Assembly (NCBI RefSeq): GCF_001625215.2
Contig: NC_030387.2
Coordinates: 37,409,606 to 37,473,605 of the forward strand
DNA: 64,000 nucleotides
From: Daucus carota subsp. sativus
Taxonomy: Eukaryota > Streptophyta > Magnoliopsida > Apiales > Apiaceae
Direction: 5' to 3'
Below the pieces are notes generated by a model. It was not told the DNA's origin and did no database searches. It saw only the letters and a program-made list of their open reading frames with translations. The position numbers were made by a program, and so were the translations under genes. Shown one piece after another: positions 22,861 through 33,666 of this stretch. Positions within the stretch are counted from its first letter, which is position 1. Every line of letters begins with the position of its first letter.

Positions 22861-25800
22861 TCAACTTGATGCAGGAGGGGGCATCGGCTGTGCATTAGGT
22901 GGTGGAGGTGGCGGCATGGACATTTGCTGCATTACATGGTGTCCACCAACCATGTGCTGAGGGGGAGGAGGCTGCCTCCAATATTGTTGTGGGGCACCCA
23001 TTGCAGCTGGAGGTGGGGGAGGCCTATTCATCATCTGAGCCATCTGCTGTGGCGGTGGTGGCATGTTAGGTGGAGGCGGCCTGTAATGCTGCATTGGTGG
23101 CTGCTGCATGGGAGGTGGTGCAAGTGTCTGGCCTTGTTGATGACCCTGCCATGATGGTGGCGGGCCAGATATTTGCATTTGTGGGAAGACTTGTGGCGGT
23201 GGCGGACGGAATGCCGGAATTTGGCCAGAAGGAACAACCCCATTTGCAAAAGGACGTGGAGGAACTGGGGCACCATTAGCCTGGGCAACATTGTTAAGTG
23301 AAGGGGGTCCACTTGCAAACAAAGTGTGTGGCCTGCTTTTCTGGATACCAGGATTACTTGCAGCCAGAACCCGCTCTGGAGTTCATCAGTAACAAAGAGC
23401 AGTATCAGTAAAGACGAAGATGAGTAGTGTAGATGCACATCCAACATATGTGGATACCAAAAACATATTATGATGTAGTTTAACAGGATCTATAAAAAAG
23501 ATATTGTAAGGGTACACCATACACCAATTAATGACAGACGATCTGCCCCAATTAAATAGGAGTGATCCATGGCCAGAGTCGGCATGTACAATTCCGCCAC
23601 CAACACAACACATATCTGCTATTAAATATTAATATATTCTAGAAGCTGTAGTTTGATTCAAGTATAATCACATATAAAATAATGATCCTGCAGTCCTGCT
23701 TCACCCATATTATTATGTGGCCCAGCCCTTTTCTAATTACTTTGTATATGCCCTAGTAATTAAGTCAATAGAACGATAATAGAGACAAATATAGATAAAC
23801 TTGCTAGTTACAGCCCAAATCCAACTCTGGATGTGAATCACTAGTATTATTTCATTTACTCATCAAAAGTATGTCTACCTTCGTTTATATGGAAAGCTAT
23901 ACAAGAAGAGTCTACCTGCTGGGGTACCATGGCGCTCCCCTTTCGTGTCTTTCTTGTATGCATATGAAACTGTTATCTGACGATTGCAAAGATACTGTCC
24001 ATTCATTGCCTGCAATATTAATAAAAATAAATACTTCTCTAAATTTAAGTATGAGAGGGAAGGTGAATTGTGCCATTATGCACTTAATGTCTCGCAAGAT
24101 AAAAATCAGCAAAAGCACAAACCTCGATAGCAGCATCAGATGCCTCAAAAGATTCATAACTGATGAAACCAAATCCACGGGAGTTCCCTGTGTCTGGATC
24201 CCTCATTATCTGGTGAAGGGGAACAGTGATCATAAAGAATCAATACAGTTCGAGAAATAATTTTTTTTGTTATTGATGTACAGTAACACAGTAGCAGTAC
24301 ATAAAACACATATTTTTATATTTCTACTTAAAGCATACAACAGCTAGACAGAATTCCATGCCCTGCCAGATTCTGTCTGACATCTACTACAATGGACCAT
24401 CTCTTGGAGTTGAACAGACAGACAAATAGACAAGCTAATGTGTCCGAGGATTATGGAAAACCATTTAGAAAAGAGCAAGCATCATTTGTAAGGCATATAA
24501 GCCTAAATTGTTAAAAAAAAATGAACAGTTTCGTAATTTTGTCAACAGAAGAAACTTTAGGCAGGTCCAGGTCATTTTAAAAAGATATGAAGCTATAGTT
24601 CCATTTACAAAGTTAAAAATTAACCTTAGGATTTGAAGCAATGCCCCCAAATGCACTGAAAGTATCATATAAGAGTTTCTCATCCACATCCTGCAAAAAA
24701 AAAAGCTTGAGGTTTGTTTTCATGACAAAGAAGATTGAGGTGAGTAGGAAATATGAAGGACAATGTTGTTCAATAAGAAGAGATGACGATCTATAACGAA
24801 CAAAGGGTTCAATTCAATCAGAGCAAACAAAATATATAAGCAATTATTATGAACTAAATTCTTACTGGATCAAGATTTCCAACAAAAAGATTTGCTCCGA
24901 CATCTAAGCTCTTCTTATCTTGAGATGCCTGGACAACAGAGAAAACGCACAAAAATACTAATTTAATAAAATACCACAACCAGATCAAGGTACAAAATGG
25001 AGATGATACATGTTTGACGAGTTTAAAGAATGCAGATGTCAACAACAGAGATTGATGGTGTACAATAGATAGAAAACCGTACTTTGTTCACACGTATAGG
25101 CTTCCCATAAAGTTTGATCATGTTCAAAACTTTGATAGCCTGCAATATAGACGGAAAGTTAATATGTAGTTAAACTAGCTAAAAGGAGGAAGCGATTAGC
25201 AATATTTAAAGATAATATCACGTTGTTAGAGTATGTGAAAGCAATAGAACAGCTGTGTAAATCACTTACATAGTCGGCATCTTCTTCACTTCTAAATTCA
25301 ACAAACCCATAACCCTGGTGAAGATTAGTCACTCTATCTTTGGGAACATAAACGTTAACTAAAAAACAATCAAGAGTTAATACAACGATTTACTAAAAAA
25401 AATGTAGGTAGAAGTGCAATATCTATCATCAAATTAAAAAAAAAAATCCGCCAGACGATACTTTATATTGGCAGCTATATCAGGGTTCATTCTGGAACAA
25501 AATAGGATGACGAATTCAAGTCCACAAGAGGAAGCAACATTCGGAATTGACAGCAAATCCAATTTACAACACCTAACACATGGTTGTAGAAATCGGGAAT
25601 TGGAACTAATTGGTTGAACTACCGATTCAAAATTTGTAGGGGATTTATAAGATTTTTTGGATAAATCAGGGATTTTTAGTCAAATCGGAATGTAATCAGT
25701 AAATCCGGTTATTTTTTTAAAATATTAATTGGGGATTTTTAGAATGCTGATTGTAAGTTTTAATCGATAGGGACACCAAGAGAGGAAACATTTAAAAACC

Positions 25801-27538
25801 AACACCGTATTAATCATTACAATCAAGACAAAATAGAATTATTAATTACTTGTCAAGAAGTAAAATCAAATCAAGCAGCTATCAAACAACACGGGATATT
25901 GGGATCCTAAGATTATGTAGAAATAATTAATTTATCTGGAAAATCATATGAATAAAATTTGGTAAAGTTTAACGACTTCCCTTGAAAACAATTTTAAGAG
26001 TATTACTATTAACTGAAAATAGTAACAGTTTCAAGTTCACGGAGCCTGCTATAAGATACAATGCACGTGGCAATAAGTACAATCAAACTACATATTAGGA
26101 ATATAGATATATAAACAATACATATAACTTAAAGCTCTAATAGATGCATAGGAGATGCCTAATTCACCTAACAGGCTAACAGGAACCCAGAATGCAGTAG
26201 GCATCCCCTACCAACATTAAGATCGAGGCAAAATAGACGCCATGCATGATAGACCGCCTTTACAACTAAGAGGAGGTCTTAATATTTGTAAGCTAGTACA
26301 ATATCAAATTATAGAACATCCGGTACATAATAAATAAATTAAAGAATACATTAAAGAATTTCAATGCATAGTGTAAGATTGGTATTAGTGAAATAGTGGT
26401 CAACAGGAAAGAAGGGACATACCAACAGGACCTGCCTGAACAAACAGCTCCCATAACAGCTCTTCACTCGCCTGCACGAAAACACAGATATAATTGGTCA
26501 TAAACGCTGAATTCCATCAAAAGAGAGCGGGGAGATTCTTCTTATGGAACAAAGTCGTTAGATAATGAGAATAGGATTTATCTTTAAACAGTGTCGTGGA
26601 GTTAATTACACAGTCGTTCAATTGTCATTAACATAAATTCAACTTTAGTTACAGCTAGAAGTTATCAGCAGTCATGACAACTATTTAAAGTTTAAACAAC
26701 AATTAATCATATTAATATCACTGTTCCTCCTCCTTTTTATCCTTCACCTTTACTGTAACGTTCAAGACAAACCCTAATTAAATATAATCAGGGTACGGGG
26801 AACTATGACTTACGGAAATGCTATCGTTTAAAACTTGGTTGGGGGATATTAATCTAGTATGTCAGTATTGTCTATAACGACGTCGTTTAGTAATTGATAC
26901 AAGTTGTAAATTTCTTCCAGTAAATGTCTTGTACGGCCCATACAGAGGATGACTGGTGTCTAGTAAACCGCCGAGCATGTATTTATGCTGTCATTCCCCA
27001 CTGCACTGGGTAGTAGCTTGGAGAACAAATTATTTTTATGAGCAATTTCCTTTTAATTTTGCTCGTTACCCTTTCAATTATTATGCTTGTTTAATTCTTC
27101 ACCGTAACATCTTGTTTGCTAAATCTAACCCTATAAGCTGAATAGTCACACAACACAACGTCAGGGACATAATTTACCAATATTTCTAGAGTTTTAGTGA
27201 ATGTAGATAACGTGTTTGTGTATATGCTTTTGAGAGGAAGGATAATGACCTAAACTAGCACAGCAATTAAAAGTTAAACCCTAATTTAAGAGTTAATAAA
27301 TGGAGAGAGGACTAACTTACATAAATATATAGATATATGGGGGCGAGAGAGCGAGGGAGAGACGGAGAGTGGGGGAGAGGGGGGGAGAGAGAGAGGGAGA
27401 GAGGGAGGGGGAGATAGAGAGAGAGAGAGAGACCTGAGGATCGAGGTTGCCGACATAAGCAGTGGCGTCTTGGTTCCTCTCGGCGGCGTGCTGACCTAGC
27501 AAGTTTGCTCCTACTCCCGGTGCGATTCGAGTCGTCAT
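22861..27538 (-). CDS. SF3B4: Splicing factor 3B subunit 4 (SF3b49/SAP49), 374 aa, 9 exons
   Basis: Minus-strand exons: 27538-27434, 26471-26423, 25358-25270, 25139-25083, 24928-24866, 24690-24625, 24209-24123, 24009-23916, 23375-22861. All borders are GT-AG and the frame closes exactly. The protein is the U2 snRNP SF3b subunit that contacts pre-mRNA near the branch site. RRM1 (about 26-102) has RNP2 AYVGNL and RNP1 GYGFVEFR, with [11 protein letters not shown] and [10 protein letters not shown] shared with the animal protein. RRM2 (about 113-190) has [17 protein letters not shown] and [31 protein letters not shown] then leads into a Pro/Gln/Met-rich tail full of PPPPP and PPPMQQ runs. Length matches plant SF3B4 (about 360). 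The first intron has a weak donor (CAG|GTCTCT) followed by a CT microsatellite. An essential single-copy gene is expected. Confidence 0.96.
25585..25765. repeat. Diverged AAATCGG-family MITE in SF3B4 intron 2
   Basis: The sequence GTTGTAGAAATCGGGAATTG through ATTGGGGATTTTTAGAATGC parallels the better preserved copy at 27888-28070, including the motif order GATTTA...AATCAG...GGGGATTTTTAGAA. No target duplication is visible. Confidence 0.5.
27335..27432. repeat. GA/CT microsatellite at the SF3B4 intron 1 donor
   Basis: About 95 bases of G/A (C/T on the coding strand) begin with the second base of the 5' splice site and run into intron 1. Units are mixed GA, GGGA and GGGAGA. Confidence 0.92.
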
Positions 27539-27887
27539 CTCTCACCCTGAGTTGTGTATGGTTATATCAAATCTCATTCGAATTGCACTTATAACACCAC
27601 TCTAGTCTTGGCGGCCAGAGCTCGGGGGAGACGGAGCACGCTACTTTCTATTTCGCTTTATAAACAGGTGTCTGTATAATTAGAAATAAGTTTTAATTCA
27701 ATATTAAAATATTTTTGGATTTATAAAATAACTGGTTGAGAAGTGCGAGTTTCAAAATATATTAATTAATAAATTAATATATGTAGAATAAAATAAATTT
27801 TATATTATATTAGCGAACCCCATATTGTCTTATTAATTATTGATTTAAACTTATAATTACTTCATCGAAAAATGCATATGATACAGT
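27539..27887. other. SF3B4 promoter region
   Basis: The first 120 bp upstream of the ATG are balanced in GC, with the 5' UTR on the minus strand; beyond 27650 the DNA is AT-rich. No clear TATA box was identified. The last 8 bases are a target duplication of the next element. Confidence 0.4.
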
Positions 27888-28070
27888 CAGTGTTGTAAAA
27901 AGCGGGAATCGAACTTAATGGGTGAAGTTACGGAACAAGGATTAATCGGGGATTAATTGAATTGATTGGGGATTAATCGGATTGATCGGTGATTAATCGG
28001 AGATTTAATCAGTTCGGCAAGTTACGGAACAGAGATTGATCGTGATTAATCACCGACTTTTAGAACAGAG
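27888..28070. mobile_element. hAT-type MITE (AAATCGG family), 183 bp, with 8-bp TSD
   Basis: The ends CAGTGTTGTAAAAAGCG and, inverted, CTCTGTTCTAAAAGTCGG form imperfect terminal repeats. A perfect 8-bp duplication GATACAGT flanks it at 27880-27887 and 28071-28078, as hAT transposases make. The inside has iterated GGGGATTAATCGGATTGATC-like motifs. A second, inverted copy is at 32204-32396. Confidence 0.85.
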
Positions 28071-28078
28071 GATACAGT

Positions 28079-30117
28079 TAGATTAAGTCCAATATAATAC
28101 ACAGATTTATAATCTATCATGTTATTATATTCAAACATCGAATTTGAAAAACTCAACTTCAAAAAAAATGTTATATTCAAATAAATTTAACAAATATGTA
28201 TTATTTTTCAAAAAGACGGTATTATTAGTTATAGTATTTGAGATATGTTGCATTATTAACTACTATTAATAAAGAATAAATTATGTAATTAATATATTGC
28301 ACATTTTAAATAAATATTGAAAGCATGTTAAATCCATAAAAATAAGAAAGGATAATTATATTTGAAATTAGTTACAATTTGCCGTGCAAATATTATTTTA
28401 GCACTGATAAACATATTTTAATATTATATATTTATATTTGAACAAGTTCAACCCTTAATCTCCAGAATCTTAATACAAGGAGAATGACATAAAACATTGC
28501 TTCAGTATTATCCTCTTTGATACTATGAGTAGGATATCTTAAAATATACGGTCATTCCGTCAAAAAATACATATATATATATACGGTCATCCTCTATTTT
28601 AAGTGATTACTAAATTTTTCTAATTTCATTTTTAAATAACCAGATTATTTTCTTTCTTTTTTACACTATTTATCTTCATTATTTCATATTTGTAAATCTT
28701 TATTTCCATTAATAAATTAATAAAAAATGATTACAATTGTTGTTATAGTTTAGGCTTATATGCTTGACCATGAGATTAAATCATTATACAACCGCACTCA
28801 ATTATCATCTTTATTTATATTTTATTTTATTTCAAAACTCTGGATTATATATTAAGTTAAAACAACTTTTCATCAAGTTATGTTAAATTTTTATAATAAA
28901 TTGAATTTCAAAGTATTTTTCGCAATCGTGTTACTCCTATCTATTAATATAAAAGTCTGTTAAATGAAGCCACATCAATTACAATTTAGAATATGGATAA
29001 CTTAAAATTATTTTTTTCGTAACTACATTGGAAGCGAATAACACCACCCAGCTAAAGTAATCTCTAATATTGTTATTGTCAATGGGGTGTCCTACCTCAG
29101 TAGAACTTTTGTGCATTTTTTTCCTTTTTAAGTACACGATATAAATATTATGCGTGACAGTAATTATTACTAGCATTGCAATAGTTGTTTGACTAGAATA
29201 GAATACCAGATTTAAAGAAAAACATAACCCTACAAGTATTGTAGATAATGTTGTAAAACGATAAAAAAAATTTGTGCAACGGTAAAGAATTTCATAATCT
29301 GAATATTAAAATTTTGTTTTCTGTGTTATAATTTTCGTATTCAGCATTCTAATCTAGTTGGACATGACTTATTTATTAATGAAGCATTTACATGTTAAAA
29401 AAATATAGTGGATATAACATTGAAGGGAATCAGTTATACTATCGTATAAAAAAAAAATTGGATACATGAAAATCAAACTTTAAAAATGGACTAATTTAAG
29501 TGGGAAAAATTGTAAAAAAATTAATATATAAAAAATGATTTTAGAATTGATTTTAATATAACCAATTTAACGAGTTAAGGTAAACCGATGGGTCATTGTT
29601 ACGAAATATTATGTATTCCCTGCACAGCCCCTGCCCTAAGGCAGATTCATGGATTCTTCATCTTCTTCAACGGAGTTTGATTGTTTGTTCAGATTTTGAT
29701 CATCCTTATATTATATTCTTGATGGCTTCGTTGCGGTGACACTTGTTGTTTTGATGTTCCCGAAATCTACCGAAGTTACAGTTTTCTCTGAGGGAGAGCA
29801 GCTCAAACGTGACTTTTGAGCAATTGTGCACTTGTTTGAGTATTGCGATTGAAGGACCATTCATTGTCTGCCTTTGTTTAAAAGAATCGTTTCGTATTAT
29901 TTTTCGTGGAAATAACGGTATCTTGATAGGTGGGGCAAATCTCGAGCAAATCTCATCTCGAGGGTGTTGTTTCCCAATTTTGTTTGGTTGATGCTGGAAC
30001 CATTAGATGTGGTACACATGCAGTTTGTGGTTTTTGCTTTGGCGGCTCTCCTGGGTGTTTTGACTTTTCAATAGATTGTTGCTCTAGTTCCTCCAAAAGG
30101 AACTAGAATAAATTTTA
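28079..30117. other. Intergenic DNA
   Basis: About 28080-29590 is AT-rich and featureless. About 29600-30108 is clearly GC-richer, with codon-like texture but no frame longer than 60 codons (29809-29991) and no homology I recognise. It may be an old exon remnant or a non-coding transcript. 30109-30117 is the target duplication of the next element. Confidence 0.4.
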
Positions 30118-30790
30118 GAGTTAATTACAGTTTGTAACCCCTAGGATTGCTCCAAACGCACTTAAGATCCTGAACTATCAAACGTGACATAATGCACCCT
30201 GAACTTTACATTCCCGTGCAAGTTGTAACCCATAGTCACTATTCCGTCCAAATATGCCGTTAACTTTAACTGTTTGAGAGGTAAAAGTGTGTATATTAGT
30301 TTCTAACAGCTACTTTACCCCCTGTGACTCCTCAAAGTTTATGTATTATATTTTGAAATTATTTCTGAACACACCCAACGATGTAAAAAATATTAAAATA
30401 ATTTTTAAAATATGTATTTATTTTAAAATTTTAAAATAAGTTACATCGTTTATGTAAAAATAATAATAAATTTTCAGATTCTAAATCTAGATACATATTT
30501 TAAAACTTATTTTAAATTTTTTTACATCGTTGTGTGTGTTCAGAAATAATTTCAAAATATAATACATAATTTTTGAGGGGTCACAAGAGGTAAAGTAGCT
30601 GTTAGAAACTAATATACACACTGTTACCTCTCAAACAGTTAAAGTTAACGGCATATTTGGACGGAATAGTGACTATGGGTTACAACTTGCACAGGAATGT
30701 AAAGTTCAGGGTGCATTATGTCACGTTTGATAGTTCAGGATCTTAAGTGCGTTTGGAGCAATCCTAGGGGTGACAAACTGTAATTAACTC
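30118..30790. mobile_element. Mutator-like foldback element 3, 673 bp
   Basis: The left half starts GAGTTAATTACAGTTTGTAA and the right half ends with its inverse (ACAAACTGTAATTAACTC). The two halves are near-perfect inverted repeats for about 300 bp each, including GTGACATAATGCACCCTGAA and GCCGTTAACTTTAACTGTTT. A perfect 9-bp duplication TAAATTTTA flanks it (30109-30117 and 30791-30799). It encodes no transposase. The high identity of the arms suggests it is the youngest of the three foldbacks in the window. Confidence 0.93.
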
Positions 30791-30799
30791 TAAATTTTA

Positions 30800-31550
30800 A
30801 TACCTCAATTCTATGTAAACTTTTGAGGACACAGCAGAAAGAACCTGCAATCGAAAAACTGGATGTTGTTGTGATTTAAATTGCTCGATCATTTTGTACT
30901 ATAATACTAGTGATGTTAAATAGTTGTTGGTATTTCTAAAACCAACCTGTGACACTACGCACTTTGTCAAAAATATTTGTCAAAAAAAGTATTAGCGATG
31001 AATTAAACGCGCCGACCTAGACTAAGCCCTGTTGTCATTACTGTAAGGTTTCCTAGCTAGATAAAAACTGCTATGAACACCCGTTATGGATGGTATTATG
31101 TGTCTTGCAAGACTTGCATAAAGAAAGCCGCTCGTCGGGATTTTTTATCAGCAAAGAATGTCGCAAGCCCGTTGATTATGCTTTGCATATGAGAGGCTTG
31201 TAAAATATCTTTGTAGTTTTTATTTTTTATATTTTTCATCCAAAAATTCCAGATTTTGAAAAAAGCAGTTCTGAAACTTGCTTCCAATATATCCAAAACT
31301 AAAAATGGTAGTTTTTATTTTTGATATTTTTCATCCAAAAATTCTAAAAAATTAAAAATAGAACAAAGCTATCTGAGAAGCGTCACCTACACGACCATCG
31401 TTTCTCCTTTATATAAGTATATTGATATTGATGATTATATTGATTTTATAAATTATAATATAAATTGAAAAATTAGCATTTGGATTAACTTATTATTCGT
31501 ACCTGAATTGTGAAACGTTAGATGTCGAAAATATTTTTAAAATTGACTTT

Positions 31551-31554
<4 letters not shown>
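30800..31554. other. Intergenic DNA
   Basis: Non-coding, moderately AT-rich. Around 31205-31340 there is a short direct repeat of TTTTTCATCCAAAAATTC. Nothing else is defensible. Confidence 0.4.

Positions 31555-31622
<68 letters not shown>
31555..31622. repeat. (TA)n microsatellite, about 34 units
   Basis: An almost uninterrupted run of TA directly abuts the left end of the element at 31623-32188. A shorter TA run (32189-32200) abuts the right end. Confidence 0.97.
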
Positions 31623-31625
<3 letters not shown>

Positions 31626-32188
31626 CATTTGCTCAAATACAAACCAAATCTCGCCTACAAACTAAAAACCAGACGCGCAATCACTAAAACAAGCGGCGCA
31701 ATCACTAAATAATAAACTTACATCAGGACACGGAACTACTAAAACAGATCGATTAATCACTAAATAATAAACTCACATTATACCAGAAAACCTGGATCCC
31801 CACCAGCCCCCACCCCCACTCCATGGTTCAAAATCACCATCACCACGAGGACTCCGACCATCACCATGAGCCCCATCACCACCATTCTCGTCCTTTCAAC
31901 TCTTCAAACACGAATTTATACATTTTTAATTATAATTTTTAATGAATCAATTAATGCCCCTCTATTTGTAATAAATTGACGAGTTCGGTGGTAGTCGGAA
32001 CCTATGATGGTGGCTGGGAATCGGTGGTGGTGGCGTTGATTGGAAGTTGATGTGTATATACGTATGAATCTAGTATTGGGTTTGTGTAATATTTAGTGAT
32101 TAATCTGGTGTTTTTAGTGATTCCGTGTCCTGTTGGGTCTGGTTTTTAGTTTGTAGGTGAGAATTGGTTTGTAGTAGAGTAAGACCCT
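31623..32188. mobile_element. Foldback MITE inserted in a TA microsatellite (Micron-like), 566 bp
   Basis: The left end ATAGGCATTTGCTCAAATAC followed by CCTACAAACTAAAAACCAGAC is matched by an inverted right end ATAGGGTCTTACTC, then CTACAAACTAAAAACCAGAC. Subterminal AATCACTAAA motifs are repeated on both sides. Both flanks are TA repeats, like the rice Micron elements, which target (TA)n. The middle has CACCATCACCA-type repeats and no real frame. Confidence 0.75.
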
Positions 32189-32203
32189 ATATATATATAT
32201 AAA

Positions 32204-32396
32204 CTCTGTTCTAAAAATCGGTAATTAATCACGATTAATTTTTTTTCTATAACTTACCAAACTGATTAAATATCTCATTAGTCAACTAATCATCCGATTA
32301 ATCTCTCATCAATTCAATTAATTCATGATTAATCCTTGTTTCATGACTTATCCGATAAAGTGCGATTCTCGCTTTTTATAACACTGTTATTGTTTA
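32204..32396. mobile_element. hAT-type MITE (AAATCGG family), inverted copy
   Basis: CTCTGTTCTAAAAATCGG at the left and CGCTTTTTATAACACTG at the right are the ends of the 27888-28070 element in opposite orientation; the internal ATTAATC motifs align in order. The flanks do not show a clean 8-bp duplication, perhaps because the left side is the TA repeat. Confidence 0.75.
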
Positions 32397-33666
32397 CACG
32401 TATTTCTATATATATTCAAAATTAAGATTTTGTTTTACATGATAAAACATGTTGAGATTTTCGATTCGATTCCACAATAAACCAACGATCTTAGAACAAA
32501 TTAATTAAGTCATTCACTCATTTGAAATTATATCTGAGACTCATCAGTCATGTGTGAGCAGTGAAGATATTTTCATCGTCATTTATCTCCGTTCCACTTC
32601 CACTGGGTTTCTTGTTTTGAAATATCATCAGCATCCTCCGAACTGACAAATTAATACAAAGAGAGGTCAGTTTAAAAAAAAACCCAAAGAGAGGTCCATT
32701 TGAATTATCTTTAAAAAGTAATGCAAATCCGTGTGAATTATCTTAAGAAAATTATTTGTAAAGTAGGAGACACTTATAAAATATTCTGGGATAATAAATC
32801 TCGTACAGCTTCTATTTTATTTTATTACTCATGTATATAAGGTTCCACAAATTGGTTTAATGTTGAAGTCCAATAAAAAAAGGGGTAAAAAAGTAAGAAG
32901 AACACAAACCAATTCTAGAGTTCAGAGCAGACAAGTCTTTCTTTCACCATCTTTTATTTTTATTGTTTTCAATGACAAATCCAATATCAATAATAGCCAT
33001 TGAGCTTTGTAAAACTCCCAACCCCTCGAGCCATTTTAAGCAAACATCTCTTGCTAAGTAAACAATCAGCAACGAGGATTAAAATAATAATAATAATAAT
33101 TCGAGTTCAAGTATTGAGCAGCCAATTATTCCCCAGAAGAAACATCAAAATCAGAGCCTAAATGGCATTGCTCCCTCAATGCTTCATAGTCAGACAGAGC
33201 CGAAAAGAATTCAATGAATGTGACAGAGTCACAGATGGCTACTCTTATCACTCGATCTCAACTATATAGTATATAACATACCCCTAAATGATTTGAGGAT
33301 TTAACAGGAATACGGATTCTTTTGAACATAAACAACCATAGAAGATTACAGTTACACATTAACACATGCCATTGGATAGTTAGGAATCAGTATGACAATT
33401 TTTTTCATGTCAAGCAACAGAAAAGACTGAAAGCACAAAACAAAACTTGCACATTCAAAGCTAATAAGATGTTCAATAGTACAAGCACAATATAGAAAAG
33501 CTTTGTCATCAAAAGTGAATCAAACTGAAGCAATCCACTGCTTACTTGAAGTTATCAATTTTCACTACAGTGTCTCTTAAGGTTCCTGATAAACTGAACT
33601 TTATCTGGAAAAAACACAATAACGTGCAGGGTAGATATGGCTTTACCAGGGCGTATAACAAGATAA
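32397..33666. other. Intergenic DNA and PPR 3' flank
   Basis: Non-coding; a short (AAT)n run lies at about 33086-33102. The part nearest 33667 must contain the 3' UTR of the PPR gene. No other gene is supported. Confidence 0.45.

Noticed and set aside
22924-23279. Plus-strand Trp/Arg-rich frames
   Set aside because: They are complements of the proline-rich tail of SF3B4.
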